Positions 1 through 9,092 of a DNA stretch of 64,000 nt are shown piece after piece. The DNA lies in assembly GCA_964636665.1 (NCBI GenBank), contig CAZWVT010000001.1, forward strand, positions 62,001 to 126,000, written 5' to 3'. A program made the position numbers and the translations under genes. The notes beneath the pieces were generated by a model that saw only the letters and a program-made list of their open reading frames with translations, was not told the DNA's origin and did no database searches. The DNA is from JAAYLC01 sp964636665. GTDB lineage: Bacteria > Bacteroidota > Bacteroidia > Flavobacteriales > Flavobacteriaceae. The stretch's first letter is position 1. Each line of letters starts with the position of its first letter.

Positions 1-1586
1 ATTACCAAGAAGCCAAAAAACTGCTCGAAGCACGTATCCGGACACAACTAAGACAGCCGCAATTATTTGTAGAATTGGGTCGGAATTTCGCACTTCAAAA
101 CAATGAGGAAAAAGCACATGAAAATTACCAATTAGCCCTTTCAGCAATAGAAGAAAATGAAAATACTGCTTATGCCACAGCAATTGCTTTCCAACGATAC
201 AATCTTTTGGACGAAGCTGCCGAAAGTTTGGAAAAAGGAATGACGCTCAATCCTTCCCGAGATTACAGCATTCAGTTGGCGCAGATATACGGAGAACAAG
301 GAAAATTGGAAAAAATGTTTGAAGCCTATTTGAACGTGGTTGAGCGAAATGAGAATTTCAAACATACCGCACAACGTTATTTTAGTTTATACATCACAGA
401 AGATTCCGACAATGAAGCCAACGATATTTTTAGAAAAACTTTATTAAAACGCTCACAACAAACGCAGCTTTTGTTGTACAACGAACTGCTGAGTTGGCTG
501 TTTATCCAACAAAAAGAATACGGAAAAGCACTCACCCAAGAAAGAGCAATCCACAGACGAAATCCGGAAAGTTTAGACCGCATGATTGATTTGGGTGCTA
601 TCGCAGTAAACGAAAAAGATTATGAAACCGCCCAAAATGCCCTTCGTTACATCATAGAAAATACCACAACAAAAGATTTGTTGTTGCAAGCCAATCAAAT
701 GCTTTTGCAGATTGATATTGAATTAGCCACGCCTGAAAATTATGCAGAAATTCAGCAGAAATTTCAAAAACTTATCGCCGAGTTCGGAACAGGGTTAGAC
801 ACGCACCCGCTGCAAATTGCTTACAATCATTTTTTAGCTTTTAATAGAGATGAAAAACAAAAAGCCATCTCAAATTTGAGAGCGATGTTAGAACAGCGAA
901 TGAATGCTTTCCAAGAAGCACGAGTAAAAATGGAATTGGCAGACATTTTAGTCGCCGATGAAAAATTTAATCAAGCATTGATTTATTACTCACAAATTCA
1001 GAATAAAATTCAGAATGATGTCTTGGCACAAGAAGCACGTTTTAAAGTAGCGCGAACCAGTTATTTTAAAGGAGATTTTGACTGGGCATTAATACAATTG
1101 GACGTATTGAAAAAATCAACTTCCCAATTGATTGCAAACGATGCCATGCAATTGAGTTTATTAATTACAGACAATTCGTTGGAAGACTCCACGCAAACCG
1201 CATTAAAAAAATATGCGCGTGCCGATTTGTTGAGCATACAGGAAAAAAATCGGCAGGCAATTGACACTCTCAATGAAATTTTGGCAGCGCATCCGGGCTC
1301 TTCTATTGAGGACGAAGCCTTATTGCTACAAGGAAAGATTTTTGAAAAATTAAATGAATACACAAAAGCCGAAGAAAATTACTTAAAAATCATTCAATAT
1401 TTCGGTTCGGATATTTTAGCCGATGACGCCCTTTTTCGATTGGGAACAATTTATGAGCAACACTTAGACGATTCGGAAAAAGCCAAAATGTATTATGAAA
1501 AAATAATTTTCGAACACGCAGACAGCATCTTTTTCGTCGAAGCGCGAAAGAGATACCGAATGCTCCGAGATAATTTAATAAATTAA
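1..1586 (+). CDS. TPR-repeat protein, 5' end outside the window
   Basis: The reading frame is open from the first complete codon at position 3, so the true start lies to the left; the TTG at 75 is only an internal leucine. About 528 residues are visible. They are almost entirely helical, with repeated tetratricopeptide-like pairs (for example AIAFQRYNLLDEAAESLEKG near the start and YTKAEENYLKIIQYFGSDIL near the end). The last third resembles the TPR_6/YbgF-type repeats of envelope scaffold proteins. No enzyme motif is seen. It ends 3 bp before DUF4286 and heads a compact run through rsmA and mgtE. The role is probably protein-protein scaffolding; the partner is unknown. Whether it carries a signal peptide cannot be seen here. 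Confidence 0.85.
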   Translation, partial: YQEAKKLLEARIRTQLRQPQLFVELGRNFALQNNEEKAHENYQLALSAIEENENTAYATAIAFQRYNLLDEAAESLEKGMTLNPSRDYSIQLAQIYGEQGKLEKMFEAYLNVVERNENFKHTAQRYFSLYITEDSDNEANDIFRKTLLKRSQQTQLLLYNELLSWLFIQQKEYGKALTQERAIHRRNPESLDRMIDLGAIAVNEKDYETAQNALRYIIENTTTKDLLLQANQMLLQIDIELATPENYAEIQQKFQKLIAEFGTGLDTHPLQIAYNHFLAFNRDEKQKAISNLRAMLEQRMNAFQEARVKMELADILVADEKFNQALIYYSQIQNKIQNDVLAQEARFKVARTSYFKGDFDWALIQLDVLKKSTSQLIANDAMQLSLLITDNSLEDSTQTALKKYARADLLSIQEKNRQAIDTLNEILAAHPGSSIEDEALLLQGKIFEKLNEYTKAEENYLKIIQYFGSDILADDALFRLGTIYEQHLDDSEKAKMYYEKIIFEHADSIFFVEARKRYRMLRDNLIN

Positions 1587-1589
1587 GCT

Positions 1590-1895
1590 ATGTACATTTA
1601 TAACGTAACCATAAATATCGATAAAGCCATTGAAACTCGCTGGTTAAGATGGATGAAAGACGAACACATTCCTGCCATGTTGGCCACCGGGAAATTTACC
1701 AAAGCACTACTTTCCCGAATCCAAATTCAAGAAGAATCAGGAGTTTCCTATTCTGTACAATATACGACTGACAGCAAAGAAACTTTACAACGTTATTATG
1801 ATGAAAATGCAAAAGAATTGCGTTCTCAAAATAAAATATTCGAAGGAAAATTTGTAGCTTTTCGTACGGAATTAGAAGTTGTGAGCGAACATTAA
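1590..1895 (+). CDS. DUF4286 family protein
   Basis: A 101-aa soluble protein starting MYIYNVTINIDKAIETRWLR, matching the short DUF4286 family of Bacteroidota in length and N-terminal pattern. It looks like a small alpha/beta ferredoxin-like fold with no signal peptide or membrane segment. The function of the family is not known. It sits 3 bp after the TPR gene and 6 bp before rsmA, so it is almost certainly co-transcribed with the 16S rRNA methyltransferase. Family recognition is from memory of the sequence pattern. Confidence 0.8.
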   Translation: MYIYNVTINIDKAIETRWLRWMKDEHIPAMLATGKFTKALLSRIQIQEESGVSYSVQYTTDSKETLQRYYDENAKELRSQNKIFEGKFVAFRTELEVVSEH

Positions 1896-1901
1896 ACGCC
1901 T

Positions 1902-2729
1902 ATGTCAGAACAGTCTTTTAATCCGGAAGCCAATAAAAATTTGTCGGTACGCGCAAAAAAACATCTGGGGCAGCATTTTCTTAAAGATTTAAACATCGCC
2001 CAAAAAATTGCCGATACCTTAACCTTGGAAGGGTATAAAAACGTATTGGAAATTGGTCCCGGAACAGGTGTTTTGACACAGTTTTTACTAAAAAAAGACA
2101 TCCAGCTCGTCGCTCTTGATTTAGACGGCGAATCCATCGCCTATTTAAAAAGTCATTTTCAACATGAGCATCTTAAAATTGTAGAAGCCGACTTCCTAAA
2201 AATTGATGCGACTTCCTTTTTTGGAGACGAACAATTTGCCGTTACCGGAAATTTTCCATACAACATTTCAAGTCAGATTGTTTTCAAAACATTGGAGTGG
2301 CGCTCACAAATTCCTGAATTTACAGGAATGTTTCAAAAAGAAGTTGCCCGGCGAATATGTGAAAAAGAAGGAAGTAAGACTTATGGTATTCTTTCTGTTT
2401 TGACACAAGCTTTTTACGATGCAGAGTACCTTTTCAGTGTTTCTCCAAAGGTTTTTAATCCACCGCCAAAAGTTGACAGTGGCGTTATCAGATTAAGACG
2501 CAAAGAAAATTTCAATCTTCCATGTAGTGAAAAGTTATTTTTCAGCATCGTCAGAACCGCTTTTCAACAACGTCGGAAAACATTGCGCAACAGTTTAAAA
2601 TCTTTTAATCTTTCCGAGAAACTAAAAGAAGATACTATCTTTGCGCTGCGTCCCGAGCAACTTGCTGTTGAACAATTTATCTCGCTTACTCAAAAAATAG
2701 AAACCGATGCAATATCCGCTATCCGCTGA
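1902..2729 (+). CDS. rsmA: 16S rRNA (adenine1518-N6/adenine1519-N6)-dimethyltransferase RsmA (KsgA)
   Basis: RsmA dimethylates two adjacent adenines in the 3'-terminal hairpin of 16S rRNA with S-adenosylmethionine, a late quality step in 30S assembly. The 275-aa length is normal. Visible motifs are the RAKKHLGQHFLKD start, the SAM-binding motif I VLEIGPGTGVLT (about residues 48-59) and the catalytic NFPYNISSQI (about 117-126); the C-terminal helical domain contains RTAFQQRRKTLRNSL. The last 23 bp overlap the start of mgtE in another frame, so translation of the two is probably coupled. Confidence 0.97.
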   Translation: MSEQSFNPEANKNLSVRAKKHLGQHFLKDLNIAQKIADTLTLEGYKNVLEIGPGTGVLTQFLLKKDIQLVALDLDGESIAYLKSHFQHEHLKIVEADFLKIDATSFFGDEQFAVTGNFPYNISSQIVFKTLEWRSQIPEFTGMFQKEVARRICEKEGSKTYGILSVLTQAFYDAEYLFSVSPKVFNPPPKVDSGVIRLRRKENFNLPCSEKLFFSIVRTAFQQRRKTLRNSLKSFNLSEKLKEDTIFALRPEQLAVEQFISLTQKIETDAISAIR

Positions 2730-4059
2730 CATTATAGATCAAGTATCGCAGTTCATTGCCCAACGAGATGATGAGGCATTAAAACTTTTATTGCATGATT
2801 TTCACTTTGCAGACATAGCGGAATTAATTAATGAACTCAATGCAGAAGACGGCACTTATGTCATGAAATTGCTGGACATTGAGATAACCAGCGAAGTTTT
2901 TACCGAAATCGATTCTGATTTACGCGAGCAAATTTTAAAAAACTTTACCCCTTCGGAAATTGCCGACGAGCTTGAAGAAATGGATACCGACGATGCGGTG
3001 GACATTATCGCCGAGCTGGATGATGAAATTCAAAAGCAGGTAATTCACGAAATGGAGGACAAGTCCCACGCTGCCGACATTGTGGAATTACTGCGATATG
3101 ACGAGGACACCGCCGGTGGATTGATGGCAAAAGAGCTCGTAAAAGTAAAGGAAAATTGGACGGTTGCGGGCTGTGTTCGTGAAATGAGGAAACAAGCCGA
3201 ACATGTAACCCGAGTCCATTCGATTTATGTGATAGATGACGAAGGAAAATTAAAAGGACGTTTGTCGCTCAAAGATTTATTGACAGCTCCTTCTCGCTCG
3301 TATATTCGAGAAATTTATATCCCAAAAGTAGATTATGTTACCGTACATACGGAAGGAGATGAAATTGCACGGATTATGCAAAAATATGATTTGGAAGCCA
3401 TTCCGGTTGTCGATGATTACAATGTTTTGGTAGGGCGAGTTACCATTGACGATATCGTGGATTTTATGCGCGAAGAAGCAGATAAAGATTATCAATTAGC
3501 GGCGGGGATTACTGCAGATGTCGAAGCGAGTGATACGGTTTTCAAACAAACACGAGCGCGCTTGCCGTGGCTTTTAATCGGAATGTTGGGAGGTTTGGGA
3601 GCAGCGACGATTATTTCTAATTTTGAGATGATTTTGACTTCCTATCCCAAATTGTTAATATTTGTTCCGCTCATTCAGGCAACCGCAGGAAATGTAGGCG
3701 TACAATCCAGTGCAATCATCGTTCAAGGATTGGCAAACGGCACACTAAAAGGCCATCTGATGGTTCGGATATTTAAAGAAACATCCGTGGCTTTAATAAA
3801 TGGAATTTCTCTTGCGATTATTGTTTTGCTTGTCAGTCATTTTGTTTTTTATACAAGTTATTTGGAATCTCTCAGTATTGGCGTGGCTCTTATTTCTGTA
3901 ATTGTTATTGCAGCGATTGTCGGCAATTTGATTCCATTAATCTTAAACAATAGAGGAATTGATCCGGCCTTGGCAACAGGCCCTTTTATCACTACTAGTA
4001 ATGACATTTTTGGAATATTCACTTATTTCCTAATTGCAAAAACAATTTTAGGATTTTGA
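2707..4059 (+). CDS. mgtE: MgtE-type magnesium transporter
   Basis: A 450-aa inner-membrane Mg2+ channel/transporter. Domain order is typical: N-terminal MgtE_N superhelical domain (about 1-130, with DDAVDIIAELDDE), a pair of CBS domains (about 135-255) that sense cytoplasmic Mg2+, a plug helix, and five membrane helices from about 285 to the end. The pore-domain signature ATAGNVGVQSSAIIVQGL is present. The start at 2707 lies inside the rsmA 3' end, and the stop overlaps the next gene, so the whole 0-4.4 kb run looks like one operon. Confidence 0.96.
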   Translation: MQYPLSADIIDQVSQFIAQRDDEALKLLLHDFHFADIAELINELNAEDGTYVMKLLDIEITSEVFTEIDSDLREQILKNFTPSEIADELEEMDTDDAVDIIAELDDEIQKQVIHEMEDKSHAADIVELLRYDEDTAGGLMAKELVKVKENWTVAGCVREMRKQAEHVTRVHSIYVIDDEGKLKGRLSLKDLLTAPSRSYIREIYIPKVDYVTVHTEGDEIARIMQKYDLEAIPVVDDYNVLVGRVTIDDIVDFMREEADKDYQLAAGITADVEASDTVFKQTRARLPWLLIGMLGGLGAATIISNFEMILTSYPKLLIFVPLIQATAGNVGVQSSAIIVQGLANGTLKGHLMVRIFKETSVALINGISLAIIVLLVSHFVFYTSYLESLSIGVALISVIVIAAIVGNLIPLILNNRGIDPALATGPFITTSNDIFGIFTYFLIAKTILGF

Positions 4060-4448
4060 AATCAGAAGTTTTTATACAAGAAATCGAAGTGCCGATTTCT
4101 GCCATTGACGATTTAAATCACGTAAATAACGTTGTTTATTTGCAATGGTGTCTGGATGCTGCAGAAGACCACTGGATGAACAAAACCACTCCGGAAATCC
4201 GCACAAAAAATGTATGGGTCGTTCTCAATCATTCCATTTCGTACATCAATCCTGCTTTTCTGGGAGAAAAACTACAAGTACACACTTGGATAGAAAGTTA
4301 TAAAGGCGCCAAAAGTGTTCGTAAATACAAAATTATCCGTCCGGCAGATAATCAAGTTATTATAAAAGCTGAAAGTCTCTGGTGCTTTTTAGATGCAAAA
4401 TCATTTCGACCTACAAAAATTACCGAGGCTGTGAGTTCTCTTTTTTAA
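4056..4448 (+). CDS. Hotdog-fold acyl-CoA/acyl-ACP thioesterase (4HBT type)
   Basis: 130 aa, the size of a single hotdog domain. The motif DDLNHVNNVVYLQW (about residues 18-31) is the D-x-x-x-HVNN-x-x-Y active-site loop of YbgC/FadM/FatA-like thioesterases, which hydrolyse acyl-CoA or acyl-ACP thioesters. The best start is a TTG at 4056 whose last bases belong to the mgtE stop codon (TTTTGA, 4-bp overlap); no ATG or GTG fits as well. The substrate cannot be told from sequence. Confidence 0.85.
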   Translation: MKSEVFIQEIEVPISAIDDLNHVNNVVYLQWCLDAAEDHWMNKTTPEIRTKNVWVVLNHSISYINPAFLGEKLQVHTWIESYKGAKSVRKYKIIRPADNQVIIKAESLWCFLDAKSFRPTKITEAVSSLF

Positions 4449-4501
4449 GTCTTCTAAATTATTTTTTTATAAATACTTTAAATTACTTTCCACTGAATTT
4501 C

Positions 4502-6745
4502 TCACGGTTTCTTGTAACTCATTTGGTATTCTTGCAACAGATTCATGATTGCATTCACAAAATCTTTTGTTTCCAAGAGAATACTAAAATACAAGGCTGT
4601 ATTCTTCGGACTGGATTCCTCTGTTCTTGTACGGGAAATCTGCTTCTCAATTTTATTTAAAAGAATGGCAAAAACTTCTTCTTTTTTACTCAAAACCGAG
4701 TCTATTCGGTCAAATTGTTTGTTCTTGAAAATTTCTTCTATTTCAATTAAATAGGCTTCAAGATATTTATTGACTTCTTGCAAATCCCGAATCTGATTGA
4801 ATTTAAGCGCTTTGTGATTGTTGTTTACGTGCTTGTGACTTGCTCTGGAGATAGTGTCCAAACTTTTTACCATATCGGTCAAATAACCCAAAATAATAAT
4901 ATAGAAATTACTCCCTCTCACACTTTTCTCATCTAAATTTTTAATAAAATAAAAGATGTGGTTTCGCAATTCATCAACTTCATCGGAAAGTTTTTTGACT
5001 CCTTTTTTACTCTTCTTCAGTTTTTTCATCTCTTGTTTTGCAAGACCTCTAAAAACATCCGTGTAAATCTTATTGGAACGAGAGACGACATGGCTGATAT
5101 TTTCTGCACTTTCTTGAATAATTCCCTGTACGGTTCTGCTTTCAGTTTTCTTTAAAGAAGTACTGTCAACAACAATTGTATTCTTTTTCCTGTGGGAAAT
5201 GTAGTTTCTTGCCAATAGAAAAATGGCGACGAGAAGCAACACGGCAATCATCGTCGGTCCGCCGATATAAATAAGATAAGCCATAGTTCCGGCAGCGGTA
5301 AATGCTATGAATGCCGTAAAAAACCATCCGCCAATTACCTTTAAAACTCCGGCTACGCGATATACGGCGCTTTCTCTTCCCCACGCTCTGTCTGCAAGTG
5401 AAGTACCCATTGCCACCATAAAAGTTACATACGTGGTAGATAACGGAAGTTGCATTGTTGTGGCAGTGGCAATAAGAATTCCGGCAACAGTCAGATTAAT
5501 CGATGCGCGAATATTATCAAACGCAGGCAACTCAACTGTTTTATTTCCTGTTATGGCTACAACAGGTTTTTCAAATCGTTTACTGATTTTTTCCAAAAAA
5601 GATTTAGGCACTATAGATTCTACTAAAGCAACTGTTTGCGTACTCCCGCGAACAATGATCCGAGACAATAAGTTAGGTTCGAACTTTTCTTGTGCTTCAT
5701 CTTGTCGAGAAAGATTGATTTCAGTTTCGGTTACGGTTCTTGCCTTTTTTGAAAACCACAAGGTTAAAACCATAATGATTCCTGCAACAAATAAAATTCC
5801 CGGTTCTGTAGGTACTTTTTCCAAGAGTCCGTCCATCATGTATTCTGTCGGTGCTGCCCCCGATGCGCTCCAATCGATATAACTGTGATAAGCTGCAACA
5901 GGAACACCTAAAAAGTTGACCAAATCATTTCCTGCAAAAGCCAATGCAAGACCAAAAGTTCCGACACCGATAACGATTATCAGAACGTCTTTTTTGAAAA
6001 TACTGATAAACAATTGGGAGAAAACAGTCCAAATTATAAAACTCACACCGATTAATCCCCAGTGGCTTCCTTGAAGATAGGGTTCTAAGTATACGTAAAA
6101 AGGAGTGTCTTTAAGTCCTTTTATAAAAATAAAATAAGTAATTGCCGTCAGAGAAACTCCTCCGAACAAAGCTCCAAAATATTTCATTTTCCTTTCAGAT
6201 TGAAATGTAAAGAGCAATCGTGTAATATATTGTATGACTGAACCGCACGTAAAAGCGATTACTACCGAAAGTCCGATTCCAGAAATAATTCGAGGAACAT
6301 TACTGGCATTGATATAATTGGTAATTTGTGAAAAAGTCTCTGTATCGGAACTGCCTATTTTTATTAGTCCGATAATTACAGCTGCTCCCAACAATTCAAA
6401 AACAATGGAAACAGTTGTCGAAGTAGGAAGTCCAATAGTATTAAAAAAGTCTAACAATAAAATGTCGGTAAGCATCACCGCCATAAAGATAATCATGACT
6501 TCATCAAAAGTAAATGCCGCCGGATTAAAAATACCGCTTCGAGCTACCTCCATCATTCCGCTTGAAAAACCGGCACCGATAAAAACGCCTAAACTGGCAA
6601 TAATCAATATCCCTTTAAAAGGAATGGCTTTTGAACCAATGGCAGAATTCAGAAAGTTTACCGCATCATTGCTTACTCCGACAACCAAATCTGCAATTGC
6701 CAAAATAACCAATGCGATAATCATCAATAAATAGACGTTTTCCAT
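4502..6745 (-). CDS. PiT-family inorganic phosphate transporter with C-terminal PhoU-like domain
   Basis: A 747-aa membrane protein, a low-affinity phosphate:cation symporter of the PiT/PNaS family. Both inverted halves carry the family ND signature: GVSNDAVNFLNSAIGSKA near residues 23-40 and AGNDLVNFLGVP in the middle. About eleven hydrophobic segments are visible. After the last one (about residue 540) come some 200 cytoplasmic residues of charged amphipathic helices resembling DUF47/PhoU. In many bacteria that part is a separate gene beside pit; here it is fused, a form I associate with Bacteroidota. The start follows the gene for a secreted protein on the same strand by 123 bp. Confidence 0.93.
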   Translation of the reverse strand: MENVYLLMIIALVILAIADLVVGVSNDAVNFLNSAIGSKAIPFKGILIIASLGVFIGAGFSSGMMEVARSGIFNPAAFTFDEVMIIFMAVMLTDILLLDFFNTIGLPTSTTVSIVFELLGAAVIIGLIKIGSSDTETFSQITNYINASNVPRIISGIGLSVVIAFTCGSVIQYITRLLFTFQSERKMKYFGALFGGVSLTAITYFIFIKGLKDTPFYVYLEPYLQGSHWGLIGVSFIIWTVFSQLFISIFKKDVLIIVIGVGTFGLALAFAGNDLVNFLGVPVAAYHSYIDWSASGAAPTEYMMDGLLEKVPTEPGILFVAGIIMVLTLWFSKKARTVTETEINLSRQDEAQEKFEPNLLSRIIVRGSTQTVALVESIVPKSFLEKISKRFEKPVVAITGNKTVELPAFDNIRASINLTVAGILIATATTMQLPLSTTYVTFMVAMGTSLADRAWGRESAVYRVAGVLKVIGGWFFTAFIAFTAAGTMAYLIYIGGPTMIAVLLLVAIFLLARNYISHRKKNTIVVDSTSLKKTESRTVQGIIQESAENISHVVSRSNKIYTDVFRGLAKQEMKKLKKSKKGVKKLSDEVDELRNHIFYFIKNLDEKSVRGSNFYIIILGYLTDMVKSLDTISRASHKHVNNNHKALKFNQIRDLQEVNKYLEAYLIEIEEIFKNKQFDRIDSVLSKKEEVFAILLNKIEKQISRTRTEESSPKNTALYFSILLETKDFVNAIMNLLQEYQMSYKKP

Positions 6746-6868
6746 AACCGTTTTTATTTATGTGGCAAAAATGGACTCAATTCCCATTTTAAATGTTACG
6801 TAATTGTTAAGAAATAGGTTCCTAAAGTATTCTGACAGGAGATTATAACTCATTTTCAAGCCAATAGC

Positions 6869-7561
6869 TTATTTTTTTGCTTTAATCCAAACCTCATGTA
6901 AAGGTTTTCCCACAGAAGTTTTTCCGGTATGTTCCCACTGTTTATTTTTGACTTTCCCGTTAAATCGCAAGGTCGCTCCCACGCGAGAATTGTCACGAGA
7001 GAAAAACATGATTGATTCTTCGTAAATTCCATCTTCAAAAGTATAAGCTCCTCCTCCTGTGCCTGAAAAAGTTTTTTTAGCAGAATCAAAAGCAATCCAT
7101 TGAAAATATCCGTCAGTTAACATTTTTAAAGTCATACGTCCGCCGGTATGGTTAATTTCAGTAAATTTTCCATCATTCAATCTTCCTTTAATTCTCCAAG
7201 CTCCAACCAAATCATTATCAATCTCAGGTTGCTTAATCCAAATTCTTCCTTGGGAATCTATGAAATTTTCTCCTTCAAATCTCAACAGCTGCTTTTCGGT
7301 TTTTCCCACTCTATCTGAATCATTATCATTGAAAAGCGTATGAATTTCCAGCGTTTTATGATTCAATTCATAAGTGCCACCGGAAACTCTCAAATATTCG
7401 TCTTCTTTGTAAAAAGTTTGAGAAGCATAACCGTCATTAAAAAGCCACAATCCGTGGGTTTCATCTTCGACAAATTTATAAGCTCCTTCAAATTTTGACG
7501 GTTGTTGCGCTGTTGCTACTGCAGAAATTAAGCAACACAGGATTAAGTAAGTTGATTTCAT
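6869..7561 (-). CDS. Secreted lipocalin-like protein of unknown function
   Basis: About 230 aa. I take the ATG at 7561 because it begins a clear signal peptide (MKSTYLILCCLISAVATAQQ); an upstream in-frame codon at 7591 would place ten polar residues before it. The mature part is beta-rich with two similar halves, each opening with a 'GAY/GAW..K' pattern (FEGAYKFVED and LVGAWRIKGR), which suggests a duplicated lipocalin-like barrel. I recognise it as similar to poorly characterised secreted proteins of Bacteroidota but not as any named enzyme. It lies upstream of the phosphate transporter on the same strand, but the spacing does not prove co-transcription. Confidence 0.75.
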   Translation of the reverse strand: MKSTYLILCCLISAVATAQQPSKFEGAYKFVEDETHGLWLFNDGYASQTFYKEDEYLRVSGGTYELNHKTLEIHTLFNDNDSDRVGKTEKQLLRFEGENFIDSQGRIWIKQPEIDNDLVGAWRIKGRLNDGKFTEINHTGGRMTLKMLTDGYFQWIAFDSAKKTFSGTGGGAYTFEDGIYEESIMFFSRDNSRVGATLRFNGKVKNKQWEHTGKTSVGKPLHEVWIKAKK

Positions 7562-7654
7562 GTGTTTTTGATTGTGGTTAGGAATGAGCAAGATAAAAAA
7601 AAGAATTTAGAGAAAGCACAGAAATTCACATTTAGGACGTAAAATCAAACCTGG

Positions 7655-7709
7655 TAAATGATTACTGATTTAATTGTTCTTTAATTTCTGTTATATAATT
7701 AGATTTTTA
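7655..7709. repeat. Left copy of a 55-bp exact duplication flanking the scaffold gap
   Basis: This 55-bp stretch, from TAAATGATTACTG to TAGATTTTTA, recurs base for base immediately after the run of Ns. A length of exactly 55 is a common de Bruijn-graph k-mer size, so it is best read as the shared end of two contigs rather than as a biological repeat. Confidence 0.9.
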
Positions 7710-7809
7710 NNNNNNNNNNNNNNNNNNNNNNNNNNNNNNNNNNNNNNNNNNNNNNNNNNNNNNNNNNNNNNNNNNNNNNNNNNNNNNNNNNNNNNNNNNN
7801 NNNNNNNNN
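7710..7809. other. Scaffold gap of 100 Ns in a 494-bp intergenic region
   Basis: Exactly 100 N characters, the usual placeholder for a gap of unknown size. The whole stretch 7562-8055 between the lipocalin-like gene and moxR holds no gene I can support. It contains the gap, its flanking 55-bp duplication and an AT-rich moxR leader. In the minus strand after the gap there is a short open stretch ending LQLDENQLNSIKNLII before a stop, possibly a decayed gene end, but it is bounded by an upstream stop within about 20 codons. Confidence 0.95.
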
Positions 7810-7864
7810 TAAATGATTACTGATTTAATTGTTCTTTAATTTCTGTTATATAATTAGATTTTTA
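7810..7864. repeat. Right copy of the 55-bp exact duplication flanking the scaffold gap
   Basis: Identical to 7655-7709. If the two contig ends truly overlap, the real chromosome has a single copy here, and the stretch 7710-7864 should be removed. Confidence 0.9.
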
Positions 7865-8055
7865 ATTGAGTTCAATTGATTTTCATCAAGTTGCAAAAAG
7901 AGTTTAATGTCCTACGTCTCATAGTGAAACGGCTTTAAGTCTTAAGGTTGACACCGCTAATTTTTAACCTATTATTAACAAGGAATTGCTTAATAAATTT
8001 TCATTTTGCACAGTCTTTGATGAAAAACCTACTTTATATCGAAAAAACGACTTTT

Positions 8056-9060
8056 ATGGATATTTCTAACACTACACTCGATATTGCAGCATTAAATGAT
8101 AAAATGGAAAGAGAAAGTGCATTTATTGATGTGCTTTCAATGGAAATGAACAAAGTGATTGTCGGGCAAAGACAGATGATTGAACGCCTGATTATCGGCT
8201 TGTTAGGTCAGGGTCATATTTTGTTGGAAGGAGTTCCCGGCTTGGCAAAAACCCTTGCCATAAACACATTGGCACAAGCAGTTCACGGTTCGTTTAGCCG
8301 CATTCAGTTTACTCCGGATTTACTGCCGGCTGATGTTATCGGAACACTTATTTACAACATGAAGGTCAATGACTTCAGCATTAAAAAAGGACCGATTTTC
8401 GCCAATTTTGTACTCGCCGATGAGATTAACCGCGCACCGGCAAAAGTTCAATCCGCTTTGCTAGAAGCGATGCAGGAAAAACAAGTTACCATTGGCGAAA
8501 CTACTTTTAAATTAGACCAACCATTTTTGGTAATGGCCACGCAGAACCCTATCGAACAAGAAGGAACCTATCCGTTGCCGGAAGCACAAGTGGATCGTTT
8601 TATGTTGAAAACCGTTATCAAATATCCACAACTTGCCGAGGAGCAACTTATCATTCGTCAAAATTTAAAAGGCGGTTTTGAAAAAGTTAATCAGGTGGCA
8701 TCTTTGGAACAGATAAATCGTGCGCAAACTGCTGTCCGGGAAATTTATATGGATGAAAAGATAGAAAAATACATTTTAGACATCATTTTTGCCACGCGAA
8801 CGCCTGAAAATTATAACCTGGATGAACTAAAACCTTATATCGCTTACGGAGCTTCGCCACGGGGTTCTATCAGTTTGGCAACTGCCGCCAAATGTTACGC
8901 TTTCATCCGCCGCAGAGGGTATGTCATCCCAGAAGATGTTCGTGCAGTTGTTCACGATGTATTGCGACACAGAATCGGAATTTCCTATGAAGCCGAAGCC
9001 GAAAACATTACTTCCGAAGAGCTTGTAAGCCGCATTGTAAACGTTATCGAGGTTCCGTAA
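8056..9060 (+). CDS. MoxR-family AAA+ ATPase (Bat operon)
   Basis: 334 aa from the ATG at 8056. The open frame extends back to 7948, but its first 36 residues are not MoxR-like and the family begins near MDISNTTLDIAALNDK. Walker A is GVPGLAKT (59-66), Walker B LADEINRAP (120-128), followed by the sensor region MATQNPIEQEGTYPLPEAQ and a C-terminal lid domain. MoxR ATPases act as chaperones that remodel or load cofactors onto partner complexes, usually with von Willebrand A proteins. Here it heads the Bat operon, and the next gene begins about 30-45 bp downstream. Confidence 0.95.
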   Translation: MDISNTTLDIAALNDKMERESAFIDVLSMEMNKVIVGQRQMIERLIIGLLGQGHILLEGVPGLAKTLAINTLAQAVHGSFSRIQFTPDLLPADVIGTLIYNMKVNDFSIKKGPIFANFVLADEINRAPAKVQSALLEAMQEKQVTIGETTFKLDQPFLVMATQNPIEQEGTYPLPEAQVDRFMLKTVIKYPQLAEEQLIIRQNLKGGFEKVNQVASLEQINRAQTAVREIYMDEKIEKYILDIIFATRTPENYNLDELKPYIAYGASPRGSISLATAAKCYAFIRRRGYVIPEDVRAVVHDVLRHRIGISYEAEAENITSEELVSRIVNVIEVP

Positions 9061-9092
9061 ATGGCTATCCTCATGAGGATTTCTTTGACAAA

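Noticed and set aside
5307..5882. A 191-codon plus-strand open frame
   Set aside because: Antisense to the PiT transporter coding region; no domain and biased composition.
7655..7864. Attachment-site or insertion-sequence target duplication
   Set aside because: 55 bp is far longer than usual target duplications, the copies are identical, and they flank a placeholder of exactly 100 N; an assembly cause is simpler.
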